Part shown: positions 56,004-64,000 of the stretch, piece by piece
Position numbering within the stretch: position 1 is the first letter of the stretch
Layout: each line of letters opens with the position of its first letter
Source: Ricordea florida
Lineage: Eukaryota; Cnidaria; Anthozoa; Corallimorpharia; Ricordeidae
DNA length: 64,000 bases
Assembly (NCBI GenBank): GCA_949710005.1
Contig: OX453275.1
Span: 3,007,473-3,071,472, forward strand
Direction of reading: 5' to 3'
The notes under the pieces: generated by a model
Databases searched by the model: none
What the model was told of the DNA's origin: nothing
The model's input: the letters and a program-made list of their open reading frames with translations, nothing else
Made by a program: the position numbers and the translations under genes

Positions 56004-57380
56004 ATGGAAGAAGATATACCATTATTAGATTTATCAGGAGATAATGATGATGATTATGATGATGGTGATACTCCCCCCGCAGGTGAACCTCCCAATCGTC
56101 GACCGGGCACTCCGCCTCTAAGTAGAGATTTAGTCGATGATGATAATGATGATGGTGATGGCGCATTTCACCAAAGTCCAAATACATCTACATCTGTTGA
56201 TCAGGGCTATCTTGGTTATTCAGAATATATGGCAGAAAGAAAACGGCTTCAATGGGAAATAAAAGATGAAGAGAAAAAACCAACAAATATTATAGAAAGA
56301 GATGAGGAATATGATAGAATGAGAGAAGCAAGACAACAACTTAAACGTTATTTGCCAGACTTCAATCCAGACGACGCAACATTTAATGTTGAATTTGAGA
56401 AAGATGGAAGTATATCAGGAAAATTTAGCAATAATCCAAGAGCAGCAAAACATATAATAATTGATAAAGATGGAGTTCTTAAGCTTGAAGATTTACCAAA
56501 AACAATGAGAAAAGCTCTAGGCGCTGATTATGAAACAATGCTGGAAAAATATAATAATTCTGAGTCAGAATTGAGAAAATCTAATGAAAAAATTAGAGAA
56601 TTAGATAATGTATTGAAAGAAGCCAATGAAAAAATTTCAGATTTAGATAGTGCATTGCAGGGCTTAGACTCTGCCTCAAAAGTAAATCTACAAGAAATTG
56701 CTCAACATGAAGAAAAAGTAAGAAGGCTTGGTTTAGTAATTGAAAGCCAAAAAGCAGAAAAAGAAAATATGGAAAGAGATGCTTCAGAAGGTAAAAGACT
56801 TTTTGATAAAACCGCTAAACAGAATATAGAGTTAAAAATACAACAAGATAAAATTTTGAAAGAAATAAAATTATACAAAGAAGAAATAGATAAATATAAG
56901 AAGGATAAATTAAATGCAGCAAATCTAGAGCGAAGCAATGAAAGATTAAAATCTGAGATTGATAAATTAAGAGAGAAAATTAGAAATAAAATAATTTCAA
57001 GCGATGAACAAATATCAGAAATTCAAGCTAGAAAAGATGAAATACTTAAAAATTTACCATTACGGGAGCGACTAAAGTATATCTTCAAAAAGTATGGTTT
57101 TACAGTTTTTTCTGTTATTGCTGCAGTAGGTGTTATAATTGGTGTTATAGTTTCTAATCTTTCTAAAGGTTTATCAACATTAGGAAAAGGTGTAGGGAAT
57201 GGTTTGAAAACTATAGGTAAAAAATTAGGTGAAATATTACCAGGAATGGTTGGTGCAATAGTTAGCTTTCTATTCAAAACAGCCGGGCAAGTTATTGGAT
57301 TTTTAGGTGAAAATGCTTGGCTCTTGATAATGGCTGTGGTTCTATATTTTGTGGAAAGTATAAAAAAGAAGAGAAAGTAA
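56004..57380 (+). CDS. Long coiled-coil protein with C-terminal membrane helices, 458 residues
   Basis: An acidic low-complexity N-terminus (Asp runs at residues 10-22 and 46-52, Pro-rich linker) is followed by a folded region (about 110-170) and a coiled coil of about 170 residues (around 175-350). Two or more hydrophobic helices near the C-terminus (FTVFSVIAAVGVIIGVIVSN, VGAIVSFLFKTAGQVIGFL, WLLIMAVVLYFV) end in a Lys-rich tail. The start follows TTTAAAGATTTCTTACTGAT by a fixed spacing. The layout suits a spike, tether or fusion-type structural protein, but no family is recognised and I assign no function. Intact. Confidence 0.65.
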   Translation: MEEDIPLLDLSGDNDDDYDDGDTPPAGEPPNRRPGTPPLSRDLVDDDNDDGDGAFHQSPNTSTSVDQGYLGYSEYMAERKRLQWEIKDEEKKPTNIIERDEEYDRMREARQQLKRYLPDFNPDDATFNVEFEKDGSISGKFSNNPRAAKHIIIDKDGVLKLEDLPKTMRKALGADYETMLEKYNNSESELRKSNEKIRELDNVLKEANEKISDLDSALQGLDSASKVNLQEIAQHEEKVRRLGLVIESQKAEKENMERDASEGKRLFDKTAKQNIELKIQQDKILKEIKLYKEEIDKYKKDKLNAANLERSNERLKSEIDKLREKIRNKIISSDEQISEIQARKDEILKNLPLRERLKYIFKKYGFTVFSVIAAVGVIIGVIVSNLSKGLSTLGKGVGNGLKTIGKKLGEILPGMVGAIVSFLFKTAGQVIGFLGENAWLLIMAVVLYFVESIKKKRK

Positions 57381-57418
57381 CAAATTTAAAGATATCATGC
57401 CGTTCAGTAAAATACAAT

Positions 57419-58015
57419 ATGGAAGAATACAATAGAATTTATCCTGGATTACCTAATAATTCAGATCCAGTCAATTTCAGACTACAAAAATCAAGTGAAG
57501 TATTACAAAATCTTGAGAGAGAAATTAAACATTACGAAGATGTAAGGAAAAAATACAATAGAGCGAGAGGAATATTTACAAAAATCAGTGTTTGTAGTGG
57601 AGTGCTTTCAGTTATTCTATCCGCAAGCGGATTGGGAACTTCTCTTACTGGTTTTGGTGCTATTATTGGTGTTCCGTTGGGCGTTGTCGGTGGAATTTGT
57701 GGTGGAGTATCTGTTGGATTTGGTGCGGCATCAAAAAGACTTTCAAATAAAGTTAGCAAACATGAACAGACTGTTTCTATAGCGAAATCAAAATTAAACA
57801 CCATTAACGACTTGGTTTCAAAGGCTTTGAAAGATAATGTTATATCTGATCAAGAATTTTCCATAATTTTAGCAGAGTTGGAAAAGTTTCAAAAACTAAA
57901 ACTAGAAATCAGACAAAAATTTAGGAGAGATACAGAAAAAAACTTAAACATGTCACAGATAAGAAGAGAAGTTCGAGCAGATCTATTAAAAGAGTTAACC
58001 ACTCCCGCTCATTAA
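57419..58015 (+). CDS. Two-helix glycine-rich membrane protein, 198 residues
   Basis: Start placed at ATG 57419. The upstream part of the frame overlaps the preceding gene and looks non-coding, and TTTAAAGAT lies at about 57386-57394. A coiled coil (LQNLEREIKHYEDVRKKYNR) leads into a Gly-rich hydrophobic hairpin (VCSGVLSVILSASGLG, IIGVPLGVVGGICGGVSVGF), then a second helical region (KSKLNTINDLVSKAL, FSIILAELEKFQKLKLEIR) and a basic tail. The pattern resembles pore- or membrane-remodelling helical hairpins. The family is not known to me. Intact. Confidence 0.65.
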   Translation: MEEYNRIYPGLPNNSDPVNFRLQKSSEVLQNLEREIKHYEDVRKKYNRARGIFTKISVCSGVLSVILSASGLGTSLTGFGAIIGVPLGVVGGICGGVSVGFGAASKRLSNKVSKHEQTVSIAKSKLNTINDLVSKALKDNVISDQEFSIILAELEKFQKLKLEIRQKFRRDTEKNLNMSQIRREVRADLLKELTTPAH

Positions 58016-58024
58016 AAATTTCAT

Positions 58025-58153
58025 ATGAGAAAACTGATGTGGGTTGTAATTGTTTTGCAGGCATTAGAAATACTATTGAAGATTAATACTTTACATCTTA
58101 TTCTTAATCTAAAGACCAGATTATCTGAAACACAAAGAATAAGATGTTATTAG
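58025..58153 (+). CDS. Possible 42-residue hydrophobic peptide
   Basis: A short frame from ATG 58025 with a leading hydrophobic stretch (LMWVVIVLQALEILL) fills most of the gap between two Polinton genes and overlaps the next start by ten bases. No homologue is recognised. The overlapping start and membrane-helix composition are the only support. Confidence 0.25.
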   Translation: MRKLMWVVIVLQALEILLKINTLHLILNLKTRLSETQRIRCY

Positions 58154-59757
58154 ACGATTTCAAAACCCGATACCCAAACTCAAAAATCAATAAATTTACA
58201 TTTGTGAATGATTCATATGGAGGATATATTAAGTGGAAAGTTAATGGAATAACAATAATGTCTAATGATGATCCTACTGGGAAAACATGGACTGAAAATC
58301 TTTCTAATAATTTGAAAACATTATTATGGCAAGATTTAGGATTAGAAAATAAAGTTAAGGTTAGTTCATTTCCAAAGAGTTTATCATTTACAAATCAATC
58401 TTATCCAATACCTGGAGTTAAATTCGATGACATGGCACCCGATGTAACAAAAATGCTAAACTTTTTAGATATATATGTTTCAGATACAAAGAAATTCACT
58501 GCTCCTATGAGAAACATATTTAAATCACAAGTTATATCATTTTATAGCGGTAAAGAGAGCAGAACTTGGTTGAATAAACCTAATATTAATCATTGGCCTC
58601 AACAACTAAATATGGCAGTATGGTGTGCAACATCTGGATGCGGAGTTAGCTTAATTGAAAGTTTAAATTACCCAAAAGTTATTAGTAGTTTTATGAAGTT
58701 TCATGTGTATTTCACAATAAGAAGAATATTGTATGAAATGAGATTACCATTGCCGGGCGAACAAACTTTTTCTTTAAAAAATAATCCATACAACAAAAAT
58801 GCATATAATCGATTATGTGCTGAATTTGGCCTTAGTAATAATCAAGACTTTAAGGGATTAAATAAACCTTTAGCAGACTTTAGATTTAAAGGTGGAACAA
58901 ACAACGGATTGGGGGATGTATTTATTAATTATGGAAAAGGATACATACCTCCGGGAGAAGTTCATGGTAAAGGAGGAGGAAATCAAAATGTTAGAATTAT
59001 AAGAAATTATGATCCTGAAGCTAATATATGGCCAAGCGATTCAGCAAAATTTTCAGATGATGGAGGGAAGAAAATAGATGGTAATTTAATCTCATTGCTT
59101 CGAAATATTGAATTTGAGGATTTCAAATATGCGTGGTTTATACCAGAAAGCGGTCATGGAATAACAAAGGCCGGTTTAGGTAGATTGAATCGATCTGTTG
59201 AAGCTTTTGTTTACTGTATATTAGGTGCACAAGTTAACACTAGAAACTCGATTTATGGTAATGGTGGAGGAGCAATCGAGACACAACAAGAATTCTTAGC
59301 TTTATTTGAGAGTAGTGTGATTGAGAATGACATTTCTAGTTCTATCCAAAGATATCAATTAGCTGTACAAGAAGCAAAATTACGGCTTGATTTAGCTATT
59401 GCCCCAGGTTTGTGGTTGATGCCAAGTAATATGATAATCAACACTGAAAGCGTTGTTGGATATAATAACAAACTTATGAAAGCGACTAATGATATGAAAT
59501 TTGGAGTAAATAATTCGCTAAACGTGGAATCAAAACCGGTTGGAATAAGTCATAACATAGGATCTTCAAAGTTAAAGTTACCTCATTCAATAGTTGAGAC
59601 AAATCCGAAACCAAAAATCTCTCCAACGCAAAATGAAAAGCCTGCCAAAGGCTCAGACTCGCTACGCGTAAAGTCGGACGTGACCACGCAACATGAAGAT
59701 AATATATTAGCATTTATAATTGTTTCTAGTGTATTTGCGTGGTATCTATTTCGGTAA
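58144..59757 (+). CDS. Large Polinton protein with C-terminal TM, 537 residues, unknown
   Basis: A soluble mixed alpha/beta body with LNMAVWCATSGCGVSLIES (about residue 155), YIPPGEVHGKGGGNQNVRII (about 276), YAWFIPESGHGITKAGLG (about 337) and GAQVNTRNSIYGNGGG (about 360) is followed by a Ser/Lys-rich stalk and one C-terminal membrane helix (ILAFIIVSSVFAWYLF). The design (ectodomain or tegument domain, stalk, anchor) suits a virion surface or internal membrane protein. It is intact and preceded by TCTAAAGAC. I do not recognise a named family. It is not an adenain-like protease by any motif I can see. Confidence 0.65.
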   Translation: MLLDDFKTRYPNSKINKFTFVNDSYGGYIKWKVNGITIMSNDDPTGKTWTENLSNNLKTLLWQDLGLENKVKVSSFPKSLSFTNQSYPIPGVKFDDMAPDVTKMLNFLDIYVSDTKKFTAPMRNIFKSQVISFYSGKESRTWLNKPNINHWPQQLNMAVWCATSGCGVSLIESLNYPKVISSFMKFHVYFTIRRILYEMRLPLPGEQTFSLKNNPYNKNAYNRLCAEFGLSNNQDFKGLNKPLADFRFKGGTNNGLGDVFINYGKGYIPPGEVHGKGGGNQNVRIIRNYDPEANIWPSDSAKFSDDGGKKIDGNLISLLRNIEFEDFKYAWFIPESGHGITKAGLGRLNRSVEAFVYCILGAQVNTRNSIYGNGGGAIETQQEFLALFESSVIENDISSSIQRYQLAVQEAKLRLDLAIAPGLWLMPSNMIINTESVVGYNNKLMKATNDMKFGVNNSLNVESKPVGISHNIGSSKLKLPHSIVETNPKPKISPTQNEKPAKGSDSLRVKSDVTTQHEDNILAFIIVSSVFAWYLFR

Positions 59758-60001
59758 TCGGTCAAAAACCTCCCTGCGAAGCGGAAATTTCACGTGATTA
59801 TCATTGTTTTTGGATTAGTGTTCACGTGTAGAACAATAGATTGCATACTTTTACGACATAGCAACAAGCAAAATGTAAAGTGGATTTGAAATCGAAAAGT
59901 AGATTTTATGTTTACTTTTAAAAGGTCGGTTTCTAACGTCGCTCAGGAATGTGATTACGTCAATGGAAATTTAAAGATGAATATGTTGTAATCAAACAAA
60001 A
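59758..60001. promoter_or_regulatory. Intergenic region with TTTAAAGAT before the minor capsid candidate
   Basis: It contains two TTCACGTG words and, at about 59971-59979, TTTAAAGAT 23 bases before ATG 60002. No coding sequence is seen. Confidence 0.4.
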
Positions 60002-60637
60002 ATGTTAAGCATTACCATGTATGAGTCCGAAACTAGGATTTATTTCGATCCACCACTGAAAAATCTTCGAGAGATACAGCTACTAGATTGTAATATACAA
60101 ACCAAAAGATTGATTAATTTCAAGGATCAACAGATATTATTCAATGATAAGAATCAAGCTCTCATAATAATTCAACCCAGTACATATTCATTGCGTGATA
60201 TTCAATCGATCTTTCTTAATGACACTGATAAGGCAAAGATAACAATAATTGAGACTGATACTGTTGACTATCTATATTCAAATAAGAACTTTAACATTAA
60301 ACTTACGAGAGGGTTAGCGGTTGGTTTAGGTATACCCGAAGTTATAAATCCAGGTAAATTATACCCCATAAATATACAGATTAAGGAACCGTTGAGACTT
60401 ATGTGTAGCATAGTGGATAATAAGTTGTCATATATGAATAACACTAAATATGGAGAACTTGTGAAACTCTCACCATCAAACCTACTTGCAAACATTCCCT
60501 CAAAGGATTATCCAACAATTCCGGTTAGAAAATATGATAGCGTTATAAACCACTTTGATTTAACCCTCTTAGACAGTGAATGGAAAAAACTTGATCTGAA
60601 GGGTTCTCCCATAACTTTTAGTTTAAGATTCAGATAA
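60002..60637 (+). CDS. Probable Polinton minor capsid (penton-like) protein
   Basis: 211 residues, beta-rich, intact. The N-terminus (ITMYESETRIYFDPPLKNLR) is followed by a central strand set with NIKLTRGLAVGLGIPEVI and a C-terminal YDSVINHFDLTLLDSEWKKL then DLKGSPITFSLRF. The size, beta content and this ending are what I would expect of the single-jelly-roll minor capsid protein that caps Polinton vertices. I rely on general resemblance, and the core set lacks another candidate. An accessory virion protein is the alternative. Confidence 0.5.
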   Translation: MLSITMYESETRIYFDPPLKNLREIQLLDCNIQTKRLINFKDQQILFNDKNQALIIIQPSTYSLRDIQSIFLNDTDKAKITIIETDTVDYLYSNKNFNIKLTRGLAVGLGIPEVINPGKLYPINIQIKEPLRLMCSIVDNKLSYMNNTKYGELVKLSPSNLLANIPSKDYPTIPVRKYDSVINHFDLTLLDSEWKKLDLKGSPITFSLRFR

Positions 60638-60686
60638 TTTTTTTGTTATGTAACCATTTTGAGTTATATAACATAATTATATTCTA

Positions 60687-61253
60687 TTATTCGTCAGGTA
60701 AAGAATTAAAAATTTCTTGCTCCTCAATATCATAACACCAATCCACAACTCTTTTGGGTTGCCATGCTACAACCAATAAATCATTATGTAAATCTTTGTA
60801 AAATTTTCTTTTATGTAATATCTTAAAAAAATCCATTTCTATCATGACTTTAAATGAATCAATAATAACATTATTAATATTATATTCTATCTGTTCATCA
60901 TCATCTTCATCAACATCATCATCGCCATAAAGAAATTTCATCATAAAATCATATTTTTCTTCTTCTCCATTTAGATAATATATTATATCATTAATAAACT
61001 TATCATTAGACACCCCATTCCTGAAAAAATTTTTTATATCGTAATAAAAATTAAAATAAAACATATGACCATAATTGATTTCAAAATAAATTTTCTCATT
61101 ATTTTTATAAATAAAACCAATATTTTTTGAGATCTTTTGTAACAAATCTTTCTTAATTGAATCTATAAAATCATTAACACAAAGTCTTTTTTCATTAAGA
61201 TAATTTAACTTAATAAATTGGTTTTCATCATACATTTCATCCATTTCATACAT
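60687..61253 (-). CDS. Unknown protein with WQPKRVVDWCYDIEE motif, 188 residues
   Basis: Start ATG 61253, with TTTAAAGAT on the minus strand about 30 bases upstream. Rich in Asn, Lys, Phe and Tyr, with an Asp/Glu run (about residues 110-118). The C-terminal LLVVAWQPKRVVDWCYDIEE resembles the WxPxRVxxWCxDxEE-type ending of proteins in large algal and amoebal DNA viruses, as I recall them. That points to gene exchange with giant viruses or a shared ancestry. Role unknown. Intact, facing the minor capsid gene tail-to-tail. Confidence 0.6.
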   Translation of the reverse strand: MYEMDEMYDENQFIKLNYLNEKRLCVNDFIDSIKKDLLQKISKNIGFIYKNNEKIYFEINYGHMFYFNFYYDIKNFFRNGVSNDKFINDIIYYLNGEEEKYDFMMKFLYGDDDVDEDDDEQIEYNINNVIIDSFKVMIEMDFFKILHKRKFYKDLHNDLLVVAWQPKRVVDWCYDIEEQEIFNSLPDE

Positions 61254-61281
61254 TTTAATAATTTAATTTTTTATCTTTAAA

Positions 61282-61737
61282 TCATAATTCATTTTTTAAT
61301 TTTATTCTACATTCCTTACAAGAAGCTTTTTGTTTACCATGTTCGCATATTTGTGATCCTCCACACTCTTTACATTGTTGTTTTTGTTTCCCGTGAGTGC
61401 ATATTCCTTTACCTCCACATTCTTTACACCTATACTTTTGTTTCCCATGTTCGCATATTTGAGGTCCGCCGCATTCTTTACACCGATACTTATTTTTATT
61501 GTGTTTACATAATTGTGATCCTCCACATTCTTTACAAAAATACTTACACTTTCCATGAACACAAATATATTTATCATTAATAATAACTTTTGAGATTATC
61601 TTAATACTCTCTTCATCCATAAATTTTCCAATCTCTTTGATTAAATTTTTTTTATTCATTATATAATAACCTTTAATCTTCAACTCTCTAGCAATATTTC
61701 TCAATTGCGGTACATATAATCTTTCTAAATTCTCCAT
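61282..61737 (-). CDS. SAP-like plus Cys/His repeat protein, starts within the right TIR
   Basis: Start chosen at ATG 61737 inside the TIR, the same start and first codons as polB; upstream in-frame codons would add 15 residues. 151 residues. The N-terminus (YVPQLRNIARELKIKGYY) is a SAP/Rho_N-like unit resembling the two in polB. Then come five tandem units of about 16 residues, CxHGKxKxxCKECGG, with regular Cys and His that could bind zinc. Similar CKECGG/CEHG repeats occur in giant-virus and algal proteins, as I recall. DNA binding is a reasonable guess. Intact. Confidence 0.7.
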   Translation of the reverse strand: MENLERLYVPQLRNIARELKIKGYYIMNKKNLIKEIGKFMDEESIKIISKVIINDKYICVHGKCKYFCKECGGSQLCKHNKNKYRCKECGGPQICEHGKQKYRCKECGGKGICTHGKQKQQCKECGGSQICEHGKQKASCKECRIKLKNEL

Positions 61738-61949
61738 TTTATATTTCATTATTCTTCTTTTTAAATCACATATATTTATCATTTTTTATTTTTATCCTAG
61801 TCCCGGTCCGGCGAAAATTAAAACTTAAGAAAGGATTACCCATACTAATTCAAATGTCGCAGAACAATTTATAAACTTAATCAGAAACTTTTTTTGATTT
61901 TTTTTTTTTTTATTTTTTTTTGTCTCAGAAACCGCTTTTTATTACTACT
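61719..61949. repeat. Right terminal inverted repeat of the Polinton
   Basis: Reverse complement of 46833-47064. It ends CCGCTTTTTATTACTACT and is followed by ACAGA (61950-61954), the copy of the left flank. Confidence 0.9.
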
Positions 61950-62424
61950 ACAGAATTCCGATTTTTGATACCCTGTTTAAGACACTTAACCCGAAACCAT
62001 ACCCTGTGTAAGACAATAGATATCGAAACTCTTTCTAATTTAATCCATTGGCAATCACAAAACTATTTACAGCTCGATCAACAGAGTAACGAGGAGCTCT
62101 TTATGCTAAGTATACGGAGTTTACATCAAGCACTGAACGACTTTTTTAGGGTCTAGTGTAATCAACGGAAATTTAATGTGCCTGGTATCAATGCAAAGTC
62201 AACGGAAGTCAATATTAATTAACATTAGAGCTTGTAAAAATTTTGCTGTTTATCGTCCAAGAAAAGATATCCTGTTTAAGACAAAAATTGATAAATCGAT
62301 ACCCTGATTAAGACAAAAAATGATAAATTCGATACCCTGTTTAAGACAAAAATCCCGAAAAACATACCCTGGCTGGCCGCACGTCCCCATTAAGCCCTAA
62401 TAAGGGAGTACCCCCCTTCCCGGG
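61950..62424. mobile_element. Right half of the TIR repeat split by the Polinton
   Basis: It contains several ACCCTGTTTAAGACA-type words (near 61970, 62000, 62268, 62300 and 62335) and ends GGGAGTACCCCCCTTCCCGGG, the inverted counterpart of the left half at 46718. The two halves are unequal, so the host repeat had an asymmetric interior. A frame at 61920-62156 has no domain. Confidence 0.65.
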
Positions 62425-62962
62425 GGTGATGGTCCATCCCTAACCAAACATTTCTGGTTCCCCTAACCTATCCTAGTTTAATCTGTTTAAAAACATAAGC
62501 ACAAATCCAAAGTGCCCATATCTAACAGTACACACTAACCTCAACCTCCCCTTTCCTAAAGGTTTCAAAACTAACTTTGGCGTGACTCGCGCCATAGAGT
62601 AACAGCGGGTAACGGCCCGTTTAATAAAGGGTTGCAACATTTGACCAACATTCGTTCAACAAAGGCTGAACGGACGCGAAAACAAAGTTGTGCGGAGGCC
62701 GTTCAAACGGTTCCAGCATTGCGCCAAAAAAAAGAACCAACACTTTCTCGACATTTGATTGCGAGGAACTAAGAACTGGAAACAAGACTGTTTCGTCTAG
62801 ATAGTAGCTAAACTACGAGCCGCCGTATTGATTTGTCGATCACTGAGGGGGCGCCGAGCGACTCGTAAATGTTTGGCAGGGCTAATCGCCGAGTTTTGTC
62901 GTGGTAGTCGCGACTAAAAACATCCCACAAACAGGGACGCTTTTCAAACTCATCGATTAGGG
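62425..62962. other. Intergenic, no gene seen
   Basis: No supported coding sequence. It includes TTCAAC/GTTGAA-type words that recur at 63.82-64.0 kb. Confidence 0.35.
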
Positions 62963-63606
62963 ACCGGTCATTATTTATGTGGGGGGGGGGGGGGGGGGTG
63001 GGGGGAAAAATGATGGGATGGGCCAGGCCTATTTTTGTTAGAGAAAAGGGGTGGGCCAAAAGAGAATTTCACGATAGCCTTAAAAGATGTACATTCCTAT
63101 GACTGGAGAACACTTGTAGAGAAGGGGGAGCTTGACACTCTGAAAGTCCCCGAGTTGGACAAATATATTGAGCATAATAAACTTAGCAAGAACGGAAAGA
63201 AAATTGACAAAATCAAGCGAATCACAGTACACTATTATGAAACTTCAAAGGAATCTACATTTCCTTCCAGCGTCAGAGTTGGTGAGGACAGTGATGAGAG
63301 TGACAGTGACAATGACCTTGTTTTGTGTGATAAAAGTGAAAGCGAAAGTGAATCAGATGATGACAGTCATACTTTAACAATACATAAAGGCACAGAAACA
63401 AGAACTGGCCGCAAAGTAGGACACTTGTCCACAAGATATGCTGATTTCGTTCAGTGAACAGGAACTCCTTATAGAGGTATAGATTGAAGGGGGCTGGGGG
63501 TGGGTCACCTCTTAAATAAAGTTATATGGGGGTGGGTCACGCTTTTTCTTTCATGCTAAAACAAAAAGAATCCCCTCCCCACCTCCCCACATAAATAATG
63601 ACCGGT
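62963..63606. mobile_element. TIR element enclosing a SAP-like ORF
   Basis: ACCGGTCATTATTTATGTGG at the left is mirrored by CCACATAAATAATGACCGGT at the right. Inside the left end is a G-run of about 20. The ends GGTGGGCCA/GGTGGGTCA are partly inverted as well. It encloses the 63035-63457 frame, probably a remnant of its coding part. Confidence 0.7.
63035..63457 (+). CDS. SAP-like acidic protein fragment
   Basis: 140 codons open to TGA. The coding-like part begins near 63065 (ENFTIALKDVHSYDWRTLV). A SAP-like helix pair follows (LKVPELDKYIEHNKLSKNGK then KIDKIKRI), then a Ser/Asp/Glu-rich stretch (DESDSDNDL, SESESESDDD) and a short basic end. No true start is evident because the frame runs out of the G-rich TIR, so the 5' part is missing. 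Probably the last exon of a transposon-encoded protein. The function may involve DNA binding. Low certainty that it is expressed. Confidence 0.45.
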   Translation: MLEKRGGPKENFTIALKDVHSYDWRTLVEKGELDTLKVPELDKYIEHNKLSKNGKKIDKIKRITVHYYETSKESTFPSSVRVGEDSDESDSDNDLVLCDKSESESESDDDSHTLTIHKGTETRTGRKVGHLSTRYADFVQ

Positions 63607-64000
63607 AGGTCATTTATTTCTTCGGTGCTCAATTTTCTGGAAACCTGAAAAGCTCTACAACCTTTCTCACCTAAGTTTCGTTTAGTGCTCGGCAGCTTTG
63701 GATTAGATTCCATTTGACTTCCATCTTCGGGAGAATCTTTCCAGTTTACGTGAACGATTCACGCCGTAGTGACTTTTGCAGCCTGATGTGAGCGTGCTGT
63801 GTTGAACAGAGTGTTGAAACGGCTTCAAATCATTCGACATTTTCGACAACAAATTAAAGGAAAAGTTGAATCAATGTTAAATGAAAGTTTAAATCGATTT
63901 AAACTTGATTCAACACGCTTTTAACAAGCTTTCAACAATGTTGGACGACCTGATCAAACGCAGGGAACATTTGGTTCAGCAAAGTGTTGAATGCACGTTG
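63607..64000. other. Repeat-like flank, no gene seen
   Basis: It contains TTTAAATCGATTTAAA (palindrome, near 63890) and GTTGAA/TTCAAC words spaced irregularly, similar to 62.64-62.72 kb. No coding sequence recognised before the window ends. Confidence 0.35.

Larger units (their letters stand above)
46833..61949. mobile_element. Polinton/Maverick, near-complete
   Basis: 15.1 kb with about 231-bp TIRs and flanking ACAGA on both sides. ACAGAA is possible as a 6-bp duplication if one A of the left junction is shared or lost; six is usual for Polintons. Gene order: polB+, integrase-, small+, major capsid+, packaging ATPase+, six or more mostly small and membrane proteins+, a 537-residue protein+, minor capsid candidate+, two minus-strand right-end genes. 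Genes are intronless, AT-rich and tightly packed, unlike the surrounding host genes. The only clear lesion is a stop near the polB start. Confidence 0.93.

Noticed and set aside
58144-59757. 537-residue protein as the missing maturation protease
   Set aside because: It has Cys and His residues but not in the adenain order, and its C-terminal membrane anchor does not fit.
61353-61580. 75-codon plus-strand frame with repeated HTLY/LHILY
   Set aside because: It is the complement of the Cys/His repeat gene on the minus strand.
62978-63000. Long G run as a possible G-quadruplex switch
   Set aside because: It is part of a transposon terminal repeat and is a typical assembly-uncertain homopolymer; no gene start depends on it.

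Overview
The window looks like nuclear DNA of a cnidarian, probably an anthozoan (stony coral or sea anemone). It has spliced, widely spaced genes, LRR/multi-TM and GTPase gene families that I associate with anthozoan genomes, many foldback and TIR repeats, tRNA-derived repeats, and a Polinton/Maverick. The assignment rests on gene and repeat style. No rRNA or marker gene fixes the species.

Layout. (1) 1-8.3 kb: a two-exon transposase-like (hAT-type RNase H fold) gene on the minus strand, a decayed retroelement fragment, and three foldback/TIR elements, one of which holds eight 50-bp hairpin units. (2) 8.3-12.6 kb: a complete Ty1/copia LTR element with 232-bp LTRs and an acctt target duplication. 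Its gag-pol frame starts inside the LTR, is read through the primer binding site and is broken by one in-frame TGA. (3) About 13.0-24.8 kb and 35.4-46.5 kb: the two arms of a large inverted duplication. Arm 1 carries an intact five-exon gene for a 1500-residue protein with a vWA domain, a dynamin/SLIP-GC-like GTPase and a GREB1-type putative glycosyltransferase. Arm 2 carries the same gene as a pseudogene with two nonsense codons and a 29-bp deletion. Each arm also has its own later transposon insertion. (4) The 10-kb spacer (24.8-35.4 kb) holds microsatellites and a broken LRR/multi-TM receptor-like gene. One of its introns contains a 59-bp minisatellite split by a truncated LINE.

(5) 46,833-61,949 is a 15.1-kb Polinton with about 231-bp terminal inverted repeats. 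It is inserted in a commoner TIR repeat whose halves lie at 46.72 and 62.42 kb. It encodes protein-primed DNA polymerase B, a retroviral-type integrase, a major capsid protein, an A32-like packaging ATPase, a probable minor capsid protein, several small or coiled-coil membrane proteins, and two right-end genes of giant-virus flavour. The set suggests a virus-like element able to replicate, integrate and build capsids, although I found no adenain-type protease and polB has a nonsense codon near its start. The TIR carries the promoter region, start codon and first codons of both terminal genes, and a TYTAAAGAT motif precedes many of the internal genes.

(6) 62.4-64 kb: repeats, including a TIR element enclosing a SAP-like ORF. 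Coordinates of arm and repeat edges are approximate. Splice sites were read by eye from GT/AG signals, phase and comparison of the two arms.
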